Positions 24,164 to 33,613 of a stretch of 64,000 bases of DNA are shown piece after piece. The notes beneath the pieces were generated by a model that saw only the letters and a list, made by a program, of their open reading frames with translations, was not told where the DNA came from and did not search any database. Each line of letters starts with the position of its first letter. Position 1 is the first letter of the stretch. The stretch spans positions 1 through 64,000 of the forward strand of contig CALJAM010000017.1 in assembly GCA_938027685.1 (NCBI GenBank), in the 5' to 3' direction. Both the position numbers and the translations under genes were made by a program. Origin of the DNA: an uncultured Bryobacteraceae bacterium (GTDB lineage: Bacteria > Acidobacteriota > Terriglobia > Bryobacterales > Bryobacteraceae).

Positions 24164-25402
24164 ATGACGCGAGCCGAAACAAATTCGACCGGGACCGCAG
24201 GGACCCGGCTCGAAGTCACCATCGAGAAGCTGGTCCATGGAGGCTTCGGGCTGGCCCGCCACCAGGGCCAGGTCATCCTGGTCGGTTACGTCCTGCCGGG
24301 GGAGAAAGTTCAGATCGAATTGCGGCAGCGACGAGCAGGCCTGTGGCAGGCGGGGCTGACGGAAGTAATCGAGCCGGCCGGCGGCCGCGTGGCCTCTCCC
24401 TGCCCGTACTACGGCCGCTGCGGCGGATGCCGTCTCCAACACGTCGAATACCCGGTCCAGTTGGAACTCAAAAAGGCGATCCTGCTCGAAACGCTGCACC
24501 GCATCGGACGCATCGAACCGGCCGCACCCCCGGAAGTCGTAGCCGGCCCCTGTTGGGAGTACCGTAACCGCGTTCAGCTCCACCTGCGCGGCCGACGCAT
24601 CGGCTTCTATGAGGCCGACAGTCGGCGGCTGTGTCCCATCGAGCACTGCATGATCGCCTCCCCCCGTATCAACCAGACGCTCGCCGTGCTGCGGGAGATG
24701 GCAGCGTCGGGGAACCTGCCGCGCGCAGTGAGCACGGTGGAAATCTTCACTGACGAGAGCAGCGTGCAGGTCAGCGCCCAGCCCGAAGGCGGCGGCCGTG
24801 ATCTCTCGGGTGTCCTGTTGGCGGGGCTCGCCAAGCGATTGCCGGGCATTGTCGCAGGTGCACTGGAGTACGCCGTGGCGGCTGAGAGGTTTCGCGTGGG
24901 GCGAAGGTCGTTCTTCCAGGTGAACCGCTTTCTGCTGAGCGAGCTGGTGGAACACGCCCTCAAAGGAGCTGCGGGACGGAAGGCGCTCGACCTTTACGCC
25001 GGAGTTGGCCTTTTCACACTGCCCATGGCGCGGCGCTTCGAGCGGGTGTGGGCGGTGGAATCAGCCGCGGCCGCCGCCGAGGACCTTGCCTTCAATGCCA
25101 TGCGAGCCGGGCTGCCCGTCGAAATTCATCGCGCGGATGCCGCGGCGTTCCTGGCCGGCCTAACCGAGGCCCCCGATTTCGTCCTCGCGGACCCTCCGCG
25201 GGCGGGGTTGGGACCCAGCGTCACGCACGAGCTGCTGCGCCTGAAACCTCCCCGCATCACGCTGGTTTCCTGCGAACCCGCCACTCTGGCCCGTGATCTG
25301 GCGGTCTTTGTCCGGGGCGGCTATCGGCTCGCAGGGCTTACCCTGGTGGATCTGTTCCCGCACACGCACCACCTGGAAGCGTTGGCTCTAATCGAGTTCT
25401 GA
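24164..25402 (+). CDS. Class I SAM-dependent RNA uracil-C5 methyltransferase (RlmD/TrmA family)
   Basis: A 412-residue protein with an N-terminal TRAM domain (about 14-70), an Fe-S-like cluster site CPYYGRCGGC (C80, C86, C89) with a fourth cysteine at RRLCPIEHC, and a Rossmann methyltransferase domain: LDLYAGVGLFTLPMA, FVLADPPRAGLGPS and the catalytic VSCEPATLARDL with the nucleophilic cysteine. It methylates uracil C5 in rRNA or tRNA; RlmD-like 23S activity is most likely but not certain. The ATG lies 9 nt after a TACTTA hexamer. Confidence 0.9.
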   Translation: MTRAETNSTGTAGTRLEVTIEKLVHGGFGLARHQGQVILVGYVLPGEKVQIELRQRRAGLWQAGLTEVIEPAGGRVASPCPYYGRCGGCRLQHVEYPVQLELKKAILLETLHRIGRIEPAAPPEVVAGPCWEYRNRVQLHLRGRRIGFYEADSRRLCPIEHCMIASPRINQTLAVLREMAASGNLPRAVSTVEIFTDESSVQVSAQPEGGGRDLSGVLLAGLAKRLPGIVAGALEYAVAAERFRVGRRSFFQVNRFLLSELVEHALKGAAGRKALDLYAGVGLFTLPMARRFERVWAVESAAAAAEDLAFNAMRAGLPVEIHRADAAAFLAGLTEAPDFVLADPPRAGLGPSVTHELLRLKPPRITLVSCEPATLARDLAVFVRGGYRLAGLTLVDLFPHTHHLEALALIEF

Positions 25403-25492
25403 CCGGACTGCGGGAGCATTCCCACGCGAGCGCTGCACCGGGCACTTCATCGTTTGGGAATTCGTTCCGCTGCCGAGGGCACTCACCGGCGG

Positions 25493-27427
25493 TCACCACA
25501 ATGACGTCATTGCCCGGGGGCCAGCGGGATCAAACTCGATCGCCAGATAGGCCGTCGAAAACTCGGCTCCGAGTCCGAAGTGATCCCGAATCGTGCAAGC
25601 CGGATCGAAATACCACTGACCCAGGGGCGCGGCGCGGTTTCGTCCGTCGAACCAGGCCCAAGGCGGCCGCGCCAGGTTCTTGCCGCCGACCTCCCCGCGG
25701 AAGGCGCTCCCGATGCCCTCCAGGCGCACGGCCCGCTCCTCGATTCCGCTCTCGGTGACCACGTCGATCAGGACCAGACCGTAGCCCTGAGTCTCGCCGT
25801 AGGTCGGTGAGATTCCGCGCAGGGCCAGCGCCCATAGCGTGCCGGCGATCGGCGCGAGGTCGTAACCCACAACCCGGTCGGTGTTCTCATCCGGTTGCAG
25901 CTCGGCCTGTCCTGTGAAGGTGTAGAGGCGGAACCCTTTCACGGCGCTTTTCAACTGGTTCTCCTCCCCCGCGTAGGCGTAGATGCCGTGCCCTTTCGGC
26001 TCGATGTAAAGTTTCACTCGCCTTCCCACGATGGGGACGCGGCCAAACCCTTCGCGCGGCGCCGATTCGGGCACGTATCGGTGGAATTGATTGTGCGCCA
26101 GCGTTTTGACGAAGACGACGGCGCCGAGGGCGGGATCGGCGCCGCGTTTTTCCACTACCAGCAGCACGCCCTCCAGATCGTTTTCGTGAGCGAGAACGAG
26201 CTCTTGGGCGCGTCCCGTGGGATCTTGGGCCGTCACAAGGTCCACTCCCGCGCGAATGGTGCGGCTCAGCAAGCGACCACTCCGTTTGCCGCCCTTGTAG
26301 TCGCGCGGGTGAAAGACGGCATAATGCAGGAAAAAGTGGGTCGCGGTCTCGCGGACATTGTAGTAGACCCAGGCGGGCAGCGTGAAACGCCTGTCTCCGG
26401 CATTGCGCCAGTTGTTATCTCCGCGCCAGTCGCCGGCGAAGTCGAAACTCGTGATGTAGTCGTAGCGGGGATGGTCGCCTAGAGCCTGGTAAAACAAGGG
26501 GGCGAACAGCGCGGCCACCTCGCGATAACGGGCCTCGCGCGTCTCCGGCTCGCTGTCGGCGGCCTCGAGAACGGCTGCCGCCGCAACGCTTGAGGAGGTC
26601 GGCGCCGGCGGACGCAAGGTCTTGAGACGTTGCTGGACCGGTCGGAACGCAACCCCCGCGGGCCCCGGGCGAGGCGGAGGCGGCAATGTTTGGAGCAGAT
26701 CGCTGACGTTGTCCACACGCTCTTCCAAGCTGGGATGCGTGTCAAAAAAGCGGGTAAGGCGACCGGGTGAAGACTGCCGCGCGGCCGCGAGCCGTTCGAG
26801 CACGACGATCAGCGCGCGCGGATCGTAGCCGGCTTCGTGCAGGTTCTTGGCAGCCAGGCGATCCGCCTCACGCTCCTGCCCGCGACTGAAACGCTGGAAC
26901 AGACCGCGCACCCCGGCGCTGCCGCCCTTGCGCATCGCCCTCGACCGGATGCCGCCGCCGAGCACCGGCCCGAGCAAGGTGAAACCCAGGAAAGCGAGCT
27001 TTTCGCGCCGGATGCGCGAGGCGTGGTGGCGCGCGGCCACGTGGCCGATTTCGTGGGCGAGTACGCCCGCCAGTTCCGCTTCGCTCTCCAACATCTCCAT
27101 CAGCCCGCGCGTGACGTACACGAAGCCGCCCGGCAGCGCGAAGGCGTCCGCTTCGTCGCTATGGAACACCCGGAAACGATAGCGAAGCTGCGGGCGGGCC
27201 GATTTGCGGGCCAGCCGCACCCCCAGCGTCTCCACGTAGTCACTGACTTTTGGGTCCCGCAAGAGGGGCGCCTCGGATTCGACTTCGGCGGCAATACGTC
27301 GCCCCAGCTCGATCTCGTGCGCCTCTGAAAGGCGAAGGATTTGAGCCGGCAACGAGAGCGGACCGAGAGCGACAAGAAACACGAGCACAAGCTCCCCGCG
27401 CGCGGAACGGATGGATGCGCTCGTCAC
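25493..27427 (-). CDS. Secreted M48 metalloprotease fused to a large unassigned C-terminal domain
   Basis: About 644 residues from the GTG at 27427, with GAGGAGGGG as ribosome binding site and a signal peptide ending near LSLPAQ (29). The peptidase spans about 35-250: YVTRGLMEMLESEAELAGVLAHEIGHVAARHH with the HExxH zinc site (125-129) and EREADRLA supplying the third ligand (about 185-192), as in BepA-like M48 proteins. After a Pro/Ala-rich linker (250-290) comes a domain of about 340 residues with FAGDWRGDNNW, ETATHFFLHYAVFHPRDY, HENDLEG (414-420) and EPKGHG (476-481). I do not know that domain in M48 proteins. Probably periplasmic or surface, acting on envelope proteins. Confidence 0.85.
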   Translation of the reverse strand: MTSASIRSARGELVLVFLVALGPLSLPAQILRLSEAHEIELGRRIAAEVESEAPLLRDPKVSDYVETLGVRLARKSARPQLRYRFRVFHSDEADAFALPGGFVYVTRGLMEMLESEAELAGVLAHEIGHVAARHHASRIRREKLAFLGFTLLGPVLGGGIRSRAMRKGGSAGVRGLFQRFSRGQEREADRLAAKNLHEAGYDPRALIVVLERLAAARQSSPGRLTRFFDTHPSLEERVDNVSDLLQTLPPPPRPGPAGVAFRPVQQRLKTLRPPAPTSSSVAAAAVLEAADSEPETREARYREVAALFAPLFYQALGDHPRYDYITSFDFAGDWRGDNNWRNAGDRRFTLPAWVYYNVRETATHFFLHYAVFHPRDYKGGKRSGRLLSRTIRAGVDLVTAQDPTGRAQELVLAHENDLEGVLLVVEKRGADPALGAVVFVKTLAHNQFHRYVPESAPREGFGRVPIVGRRVKLYIEPKGHGIYAYAGEENQLKSAVKGFRLYTFTGQAELQPDENTDRVVGYDLAPIAGTLWALALRGISPTYGETQGYGLVLIDVVTESGIEERAVRLEGIGSAFRGEVGGKNLARPPWAWFDGRNRAAPLGQWYFDPACTIRDHFGLGAEFSTAYLAIEFDPAGPRAMTSLW

Positions 27428-27636
27428 CGGCCCCTCCTCGATGGTGGCGCCGGAGCCCGGGCCAAACCTAGGCCGGGCCCGAGGCTCGGATGGATCAAAC
27501 CTGCACCCGCCTTTCCGCGAGTTTCGGCTACGGCTAGGCTCTCGTCGCAGGTCCGCTCTCTGCGATGAACAGGATCGATCTCTCTTGTTATTCTGAAAGC
27601 TTATGATCCTTCCCCGATCCTGGAGGCTTTCCTCGC

Positions 27637-29805
27637 ATGCAAGCTGACAGTCTCTCCGCATTCGCTCTATGGTTGCAGGAGGTTCCCGGCAGCGGTTACC
27701 TGAATCTGGTGCTGGGGATCAGCCTGCTGTCGTTGCTGGTCGCCGTGCTGTTCTCCCGCTACGTCCTGCGGCAGGACACGGGAACGCCGGCGATGCAGAG
27801 AATCTCCAACGCCATCCGCCAGGGAGCCGAAGCGTTCCTGCACCGCCAGTACAAGACGATCATTTCGCTGGCAGTGATCCTGGCATTGATCATTTTCGTC
27901 GGCTATTACTTCGGCAAGGGGCAGAGCACGCTGGCCATCCGCATGACGATCTCCTTCATCGTGGGTTCGCTCTGCTCGCTTGCCGCCGGCTACTTTGGCA
28001 TGTGGGTTTCCATCCGGGCCAACATCCGCACGGCCTCGGCGTCGCGCAGCGATCTGAACCGCGCCTTACAGATCGCGCTGCGCGGCGGGGCGGTCACCGG
28101 GCTGGGCATGGTGGCGCTCTCGCTGCTCGGCGTGGGCGGCCTGTTTTGGATCTTCGACGGATTGCACAACCCCAACCAGGTACCGTTCCAGATTGTGGCC
28201 TTCGGCTTCGGCGCGAGTTTCGTAGCGCTGTTCGCCCAGCTCGGCGGCGGAATCTATACCAAGGCGGCCGACGTGGGCGCCGATCTGGTGGGTAAGGTCG
28301 AAGCCGGCATTCCCGAGGACGACCCGCGCAATCCGGCGGTCATCGCCGATCTGGTGGGCGACAACGTGGGCGACTGCGCCGGACGCGGTGCCGACCTGTT
28401 CGAGTCCACTGCGGCGGAGAACATCGGCGCGATGATCCTCGGGGTGGCGCTGCTGCCGGTGTTCGGGATTTACGGCGTCCTCTTCCCGCTCCTGGCGCGC
28501 GCCTTCGGTCTGATCGCCTCCATGGCGGGCGTGCTCGCGGTGCGAGTGAAGGGCGAAGAGGACCCCATGAAGGCTCTGAACCGCGGCTACTATGTGACCA
28601 CGGCGCTGGCCGCCCTGGGCTTTTACATCGCCACCCGCCTGCTGTTGCAAAACAATCTCAACCTGTTCCTGGCGGGCGTGATCGGCATCCTGACCGCCTT
28701 CCTGTTCGTCTACATCACGCAGTACTACACCGAGTACAAGTATCGCCCGGTGCTTTCGATCGCCGAAGCCGCGAAGACCGGGCCGGCAACGGTGATCATC
28801 ACCGGCTTTTCCGTGGCGCTGGAGTGCACGGCGCTGCCGGTGCTGGTGATCTCGGCAGCCATCCTGGGCTCGTACTACCTGGGCGCCAACGCGGGCCTGC
28901 CCGGCGTATCGCCTCCCGCAGCCGGCCTCTACGGCACGGCGATCGCCACGATGGGCATGCTTTCGACGGCGGCCTACATTCTGGCCATGGACACTTTCGG
29001 CCCCATCACGGATAACGCCGGCGGCATCATCGAGATGTCGCAGCAGCCCGAGGAGATTCGGCGCCGCACCGACCGCCTGGATGCAGTGGGCAACACCACC
29101 AAGGCGCTGACCAAAGGCTACGCCATCGGCAGCGCGGCGCTGGCGGCCTTCCTGCTTTTCTCGGCTTACATCGACGAGATCAAGGTGCATCTGGGCTGGC
29201 CGGCCGAGAAGATTTTCAACGTGGACATCGGTAACGTCCCCGTCTTCACCGGCGCGCTGCTGGGCGCCATGCTGGTATTCCTGTTCAGCGCGCTAGCGAT
29301 CCGGGCCGTAGGCAAGACCGCACAGACCGTCATCGAGGAAGTACGTCGGCAGTTCCGCAGCAACCCCGGCATCATGCAGGGCACGTCGGATCCCGATTAC
29401 GGCGTCTGTGTCGATATCGTGACCAAGAGCGCGCTCAAGGCCATGGTCCTGCCAGGCATCCTGCCCGTGATCGGACCGGTGGCGGTGGGCGTGATTTTCC
29501 GCTTCTTCCCAGGCTACGACGAGATCCCGGTGGGCGCAGCCTCGGTGGCGGCGCTCCTGATGGTGGGCACCATCGCGGGCATCCTCCTGGCCACGCTTAT
29601 GAACAACGGCGGCGGGGCCTGGGACAACGCCAAGAAGTACGTGGAAACGGGTAAGCTGGGCGGCAAGGGATCCGACCCGCATAAAGCTACGGTGGTCGGT
29701 GATACGGTAGGCGACCCCTTCAAGGACACCGCGGGTCCCTCGCTGCACGTGCTGATCAAGCTGCTGAGCACGATTACGCTGGTGGCCGCGCCGCTGTTCC
29801 TCTGA
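27637..29805 (+). CDS. hppA: Proton-translocating membrane pyrophosphatase, K+-insensitive
   Basis: A 722-residue integral membrane enzyme that couples pyrophosphate hydrolysis to proton pumping. It contains the substrate-binding DVGADLVGKVEAGIPEDDPRNPAVIADLVGDNVGDCAGRGADLFES block, the acidic GGGAWDNAKKYVE and DTVGDPFKDTAGPSL motifs near the C-terminus, and about 16 hydrophobic helices. The VGNTTKALTKG segment has lysine where potassium-dependent enzymes have alanine, which marks the K+-independent proton-pumping class. It has its own ribosome binding site (TGGAGG) and sits divergent to the M48 gene. Confidence 0.96.
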   Translation: MQADSLSAFALWLQEVPGSGYLNLVLGISLLSLLVAVLFSRYVLRQDTGTPAMQRISNAIRQGAEAFLHRQYKTIISLAVILALIIFVGYYFGKGQSTLAIRMTISFIVGSLCSLAAGYFGMWVSIRANIRTASASRSDLNRALQIALRGGAVTGLGMVALSLLGVGGLFWIFDGLHNPNQVPFQIVAFGFGASFVALFAQLGGGIYTKAADVGADLVGKVEAGIPEDDPRNPAVIADLVGDNVGDCAGRGADLFESTAAENIGAMILGVALLPVFGIYGVLFPLLARAFGLIASMAGVLAVRVKGEEDPMKALNRGYYVTTALAALGFYIATRLLLQNNLNLFLAGVIGILTAFLFVYITQYYTEYKYRPVLSIAEAAKTGPATVIITGFSVALECTALPVLVISAAILGSYYLGANAGLPGVSPPAAGLYGTAIATMGMLSTAAYILAMDTFGPITDNAGGIIEMSQQPEEIRRRTDRLDAVGNTTKALTKGYAIGSAALAAFLLFSAYIDEIKVHLGWPAEKIFNVDIGNVPVFTGALLGAMLVFLFSALAIRAVGKTAQTVIEEVRRQFRSNPGIMQGTSDPDYGVCVDIVTKSALKAMVLPGILPVIGPVAVGVIFRFFPGYDEIPVGAASVAALLMVGTIAGILLATLMNNGGGAWDNAKKYVETGKLGGKGSDPHKATVVGDTVGDPFKDTAGPSLHVLIKLLSTITLVAAPLFL

Positions 29806-29838
29806 GGCGGCGCGCGCCCCCAGAGGGGGAGGGACGCG

Positions 29839-30159
29839 ATGCAGCGAGTCTGCTTCGTGTTGAAGGTCAGGAAGGACCGTCTCGAGGAGTACAAGCGCCG
29901 CCATCGCGAGGTCTGGCCCGAAATGCTCGAGGCTCTGCGCGAGACCGGCTGGCGCAACTACTCGCTGTTCCTGCGCGAGGACGGGCTCCTGGTCGGTTAC
30001 CTGGAGACGCCCGACTTCGCCAAAGCGCGCGAGGGAATGGCCGCTCGCGAGGTGAACGCCCGCTGGCAAGCCGAGATGGCCCCGTTCTTCGAACAGATCG
30101 AAGGGCAGCGTCCCGACGAGGCCATGCGGCCGCTCGAAGAGGTCTTCCATTTGGACTGA
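29839..30159 (+). CDS. rhaM: L-rhamnose mutarotase family protein
   Basis: A 106-residue RhaM/FucU-type protein of the dimeric ferredoxin-like fold: MQRVCFVLKVRKDRLEEYKRRHREVWPEMLEALRETGWRNYSLFL, with the histidine in RRHREVWPE, and NARWQAEMAPFFE. These enzymes interconvert anomers of L-rhamnose or related sugars. GGGAGGGA upstream acts as ribosome binding site. It is followed 58 bp later by a secreted alpha-L-fucosidase, which suggests a deoxyhexose-use cassette. Confidence 0.9.
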   Translation: MQRVCFVLKVRKDRLEEYKRRHREVWPEMLEALRETGWRNYSLFLREDGLLVGYLETPDFAKAREGMAAREVNARWQAEMAPFFEQIEGQRPDEAMRPLEEVFHLD

Positions 30160-30188
30160 GGACGCATCCGCCCCGCACGACGCACCGC

Positions 30189-30194
30189 TAAAAT
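30189..30194 (+). promoter_or_regulatory. -10-like TAAAAT upstream of the fucosidase gene
   Basis: TAAAAT lies 23 nt before the ATG at 30218, in the 58-bp gap after rhaM. The leader would be about 15 nt. No clear -35 is seen. Confidence 0.35.
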
Positions 30195-30217
30195 AACGCG
30201 TTGCGGAGACCACGAGC

Positions 30218-31627
30218 ATGAAGCCCTCCCGGCTGGCTGCGTCCCTCTCCCTGCTCCTGCCTCTGGCAGCGCAAGGACCTTATCAACCTACCACCGAATC
30301 GCTTCGCAAGCACAAGGCCCCTCAGTGGTTCGAGGATGCCAAGTTCGGCATCTTCATCCACTGGGGGCCGTACGCGGTAGCAGCTTTTCACGAGTGGTAC
30401 GTGGAGTTCATCAGCCCCAAGTCGCAATTCGGGTTCATGTTCGGCGGCCCGCCCTACACGGCCGGCCGGGACAACCTGCCCGAAGAGCTGTTCCGCGCCG
30501 GCGTGCGGGAGGAGGCCTACCGTTATCACCTCCAGCACTGGGGGCCGAACTTCGCCTACGACGATTTCATCCCCCTTTTCAGGGCGGAGAAGTTCGATCC
30601 CGAGTCATGGGCCCAACTGTTCAGCGAGGCCGGCGCCCGCTACGTGGTCATGACCGCCAAGCATGGCGACGAATTCGCCATGTGGCCCTCGCGGCTGACC
30701 AAACGCAACGCCGGGGAAATGGGGCCCCGCCGCGACCTGGCGGGCGATCTGCTGCGCGCCGTCCGCAAGGCCGGCCTGAGGATGGGCTTCTATCACAACA
30801 CGACCTATACCTTCTGGGACGTCCGCTATCCCGGGCGCGACTGGGTTGAGTACATGAACAACTCGATCAAGGAGCTCATCGATCTGTACCAGCCCGACAT
30901 TCTTTGGGGCGACGTACGGGTGGGTCCTGTGCGCGACCGCAACGGCAATCCGCTTCCCGCCGATTACTGGAACAGCAAGCAAGTCCTGGCCTATTTCTAC
31001 AACCACTCACCCCATCCCGAGGAAGTGGTCGCTAACGATCGTTGGGGTCTGGACACCGACGGCAAGAGGTTGGGCGACTTCGCCACCCCCGAGCGCACCA
31101 GGATGCGCGAGATCTCCTGGGACAAATGGGAAACCTGCGATTCGCTGGATCCCACGAGCTGGGGATACAGCCGCCGCACTAAGAACGGCGACTACATGAC
31201 CGCCAACGAGCTCGTCGATTATCTCGTGGACGTGGTCAGCAAGAACGGGAATCTGCTGATCAACGTCGGCCCCATGGCGGACGGGCGAATTCCCGAGATC
31301 ATGCAGCAGACCTTGCGCGCGGTGGGCCAGTGGTTGCGCATCAACGGCGAAGCGATCTACGGTACGCGCCCTTGGGATACCTTCCGCGATGGAGATGTGC
31401 GTTTTACGCGCAAAGGCAACACGCTCTACGCCATCGCGCTGGAGTGGCCGGGCGAACCCCTGCGATTGGCGGCGCTGGCTGGCAAGCCCGTACTCAGCGT
31501 GGAGCTTCTGGGCTCGACCGAGCCGGTCAAGTGGAGGGCGGAGCCGGAGGCGCTTGTCATCGAGCCTCCCGCTCGTCCCGCCTGCAAATACGCGCACGCC
31601 TTCCGCATCCGCTGCCGGACGCTGTGA
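30218..31627 (+). CDS. Secreted alpha-L-fucosidase (GH29)
   Basis: A glycoside hydrolase family 29 protein of 469 residues with a signal peptide (MKPSRLAASLSLLLPLAAQG). Motifs include KFGIFIHWGPYAVAAFHEWY at the barrel entry, YVVMTAKHGDEFAMW, MGFYHNTTY, and PDILWGDVRVG, where the aspartate after the tryptophan is the expected nucleophile (families usually read WxDG). It would remove terminal L-fucose from glycans outside the cytoplasm. It lies 58 bp after rhaM, and its gene ends 19 bp before a small membrane protein. Confidence 0.92.
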   Translation: MKPSRLAASLSLLLPLAAQGPYQPTTESLRKHKAPQWFEDAKFGIFIHWGPYAVAAFHEWYVEFISPKSQFGFMFGGPPYTAGRDNLPEELFRAGVREEAYRYHLQHWGPNFAYDDFIPLFRAEKFDPESWAQLFSEAGARYVVMTAKHGDEFAMWPSRLTKRNAGEMGPRRDLAGDLLRAVRKAGLRMGFYHNTTYTFWDVRYPGRDWVEYMNNSIKELIDLYQPDILWGDVRVGPVRDRNGNPLPADYWNSKQVLAYFYNHSPHPEEVVANDRWGLDTDGKRLGDFATPERTRMREISWDKWETCDSLDPTSWGYSRRTKNGDYMTANELVDYLVDVVSKNGNLLINVGPMADGRIPEIMQQTLRAVGQWLRINGEAIYGTRPWDTFRDGDVRFTRKGNTLYAIALEWPGEPLRLAALAGKPVLSVELLGSTEPVKWRAEPEALVIEPPARPACKYAHAFRIRCRTL

Positions 31628-31646
31628 GGCGGCCCGAGAGGGATCC

Positions 31647-31826
31647 GTGCAGGCTCGCTGGATCGGATGGTGGTATTTCGCCATCGGCGCGGGCTTTGCC
31701 TTGTTGGGCGTGCGGCTGCTCGTGGTGGGCGCTCCGTTCTGGCAGCCCCTGTTGCGTTTCGCGGTGGCGGCGGGATTCCTCCTGCTGGCCTGGATTTATC
31801 TGCGCCGCGCGGGCCCGTCCGGTTGA
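31647..31826 (+). CDS. Small two-helix membrane protein, 59 residues
   Basis: A GTG start at 31647 with GAGAGGGA just upstream gives a 59-residue protein. It is almost entirely hydrophobic: one helix at about 6-27 (WIGWWYFAIGAGFALLGVRLLV), a second at about 36-53, and a basic end RRAGPSG. No family recognised. Its stop lies 6 bp from the convergent lipA stop, so the coding potential of this spot is used fully. Confidence 0.6.
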   Translation: MQARWIGWWYFAIGAGFALLGVRLLVVGAPFWQPLLRFAVAAGFLLLAWIYLRRAGPSG

Positions 31827-31832
31827 GCCGGC

Positions 31833-32693
31833 TTAGACCGCTTCGGCGGCGTGATAGGAGCTGCGTACAAGAGGGCCTGCGATCACGCGTCGGAAGCCCA
31901 TTTGGCGGCCGGCTTCAGCCAGCTCGGCAAACTCTTCCGGGGCCACGAAACGCGCCACCGGGACGTGACCGGGTGAGGGGCTCAAATATTGGCCCAGCGT
32001 AAGGATGGCGACGCCGCAGGCGGCCAGATCGCGCATCACGTCGAGCACCTCGCCGGTTTCCTCGCCGAGCCCGAGCATCAGGCCGGATTTGGTGGGAAGA
32101 TCGGGGCATCGCCGACGCGCGTAGGCGAGCACCTCTAAGGATCGTTCGTAGCGGGCGCCCGGCCGCACCTGTCGGTAAAGCCTGGGCACCGTTTCTACAT
32201 TGTGGTTGAAGACGTCCGGTCGGGCGTCCAGCACCTTGTCGAGCGCTGCGTGCGAACCCTGGAAGTCCGGCACCAGCACCTCGACGCGACAGGATGGAAG
32301 CCGCTCGCGGATCGCGCGAATGGTCAGCGCGAACAGCTCGGCGCCGCCATCCTTGCGGTCATCGCGCGTGACGCTGGTGATCACGGCGTGCCGCAAGCCC
32401 AGCGCGGCCACCGCCTCGGCCACGCGCCGCGGCTCATCATAATCTATCGGCAGAGGCGGGCCCTTGAGCACCGCGCAGAATCCGCAGCGACGGGTGCAGA
32501 CATTGCCGAGGATCATGAAGGTGGCCGTGCGCTGGTTCCAACACTCGCCGACGTTGGGGCAGGCGGCGCTTTCGCAGACCGTGTGCAGGCCGAGCCGTCC
32601 GACGAGGGCCTTCAGCTCCCGGTAGTTCTCGCCGCCCGGTGCAGGAGCGCGCAGCCACGCGGGGCGCGCCGGGCGTGCCGCCGCGATGTTCAC
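31833..32693 (-). CDS. lipA: Lipoyl synthase
   Basis: Radical-SAM enzyme of 286 residues that inserts two sulfurs into protein-bound octanoyl groups. The auxiliary cluster ligands C40, C45 and C51 (CESAACPNVGEC) and the radical-SAM cysteines C66, C70 and C73 (CTRRCGFC) are all present, with VTSVTRDDRKDGGA and a final RSSYHA bearing the conserved serine. The GTG at 32693 overlaps the ftcD stop as GTGA, fixing the start. Lipoate attachment partner lipB is not in the window. Translational coupling to a glutamate formimidoyltransferase is unusual. Confidence 0.96.
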   Translation of the reverse strand: MNIAAARPARPAWLRAPAPGGENYRELKALVGRLGLHTVCESAACPNVGECWNQRTATFMILGNVCTRRCGFCAVLKGPPLPIDYDEPRRVAEAVAALGLRHAVITSVTRDDRKDGGAELFALTIRAIRERLPSCRVEVLVPDFQGSHAALDKVLDARPDVFNHNVETVPRLYRQVRPGARYERSLEVLAYARRRCPDLPTKSGLMLGLGEETGEVLDVMRDLAACGVAILTLGQYLSPSPGHVPVARFVAPEEFAELAEAGRQMGFRRVIAGPLVRSSYHAAEAV

Positions 32694-33613
32694 CAGCACT
32701 TCTTCAATTCTAGCTCGGCCAGGCGCTCCTCCAGAATCAGTCCGCGGCAAAAGTTCTCGCATCGCTCGAAAAACGCAGGCGCCTTTTCGTACGCCGCGAG
32801 AGGGATCAGGCCCACGATCTCGCTTCCCGCAATCGGCAGCCCGTGGCGGGCCGCCTCCTCGCGAATCTTCTCGTACAGCGCTTCTAGCGGGATGCTCCGG
32901 AAGTCCATCAGATTCATGGAGACCTGGACCATTCCGCGACTTCCGAGCCTTACGCCCATCGCGCGCACGTGGCGAAATCCGCCGCTCGATTCGCGCACGG
33001 AGCGGGCGATCTGGCGAGCCGCCTCCAGATCGTCGCCGGCCAGGTTGACGTTGTAGGCGATCAGGAAGTCGCGGGCGCCGACCGCCACCGCCCCAGCCGT
33101 CGGGTGCAAGCCGGGACCGCCGACGTCCGGCCGGCGCTCAGGGTCGCGCAGCACCTGCTCGCGCAAACCCTCGAACTGGCCGCGCCGGACGGCGGCGAGC
33201 TCGGCACGATCCCTGCGCCTGGCCGCCGCTCCGTAAAAGTACACGGGGACGCCGAAGTGGCGCCAGATGCGCTCGCCGGCTTCGTGCGCCACCGCCGCGC
33301 AGTCCTGCAAGCTCATGCCCGCGAGGGGCACGAAGGGAACCACGTCGGCGGCGCCGATGCGCGGGTGGACACCGCGGTGAAGGTTCAGATCAATCAGCTC
33401 TACGGCCTTGCCAATGCCCGCGAGCACCGCATCCAGGACCGCCTCCGCCGGCCCGACCAACGTGATGACCGAGCGGTTGTGGTCGGCATCCGTGTGGAGG
33501 TCGAGAACGCAAGCTTCCGGCATCGCTCGCATAGCGGAAAGAATCGCCTGGACCTTCGCCTGGTCCCTGCCCTCGGAGAAATTCGGCACGCACTCGATCA
33601 GTCTTCGTTCCAC
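32690..33613 (-). CDS. ftcD: Glutamate formimidoyltransferase
   Basis: A 307-residue FTCD N-terminal-type protein: LIECVPNFSEGRD, DADHNRSVITLVG, HRGVHPRIGAADVVPFVPL, AYNVNLAGDDLEAARQIARSVR and QVSMNLMDFRSIPL. It transfers the formimino group of N-formimino-L-glutamate (or, in related enzymes, formyl groups) to tetrahydrofolate in histidine breakdown. The cyclodeaminase half of the eukaryotic enzyme is absent and no separate cyclodeaminase is adjacent. It overlaps the hutI-like gene by 16 bp and lipA by 4 bp. HutH and HutU are not in the window. Confidence 0.94.
   Translation of the reverse strand: MERRLIECVPNFSEGRDQAKVQAILSAMRAMPEACVLDLHTDADHNRSVITLVGPAEAVLDAVLAGIGKAVELIDLNLHRGVHPRIGAADVVPFVPLAGMSLQDCAAVAHEAGERIWRHFGVPVYFYGAAARRRDRAELAAVRRGQFEGLREQVLRDPERRPDVGGPGLHPTAGAVAVGARDFLIAYNVNLAGDDLEAARQIARSVRESSGGFRHVRAMGVRLGSRGMVQVSMNLMDFRSIPLEALYEKIREEAARHGLPIAGSEIVGLIPLAAYEKAPAFFERCENFCRGLILEERLAELELKKCW

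Noticed and set aside
28066-29190. A 374-residue minus-strand frame under hppA
   Set aside because: Antisense to a highly conserved pump; translation is His/Arg/Gln-rich low complexity with no domain.
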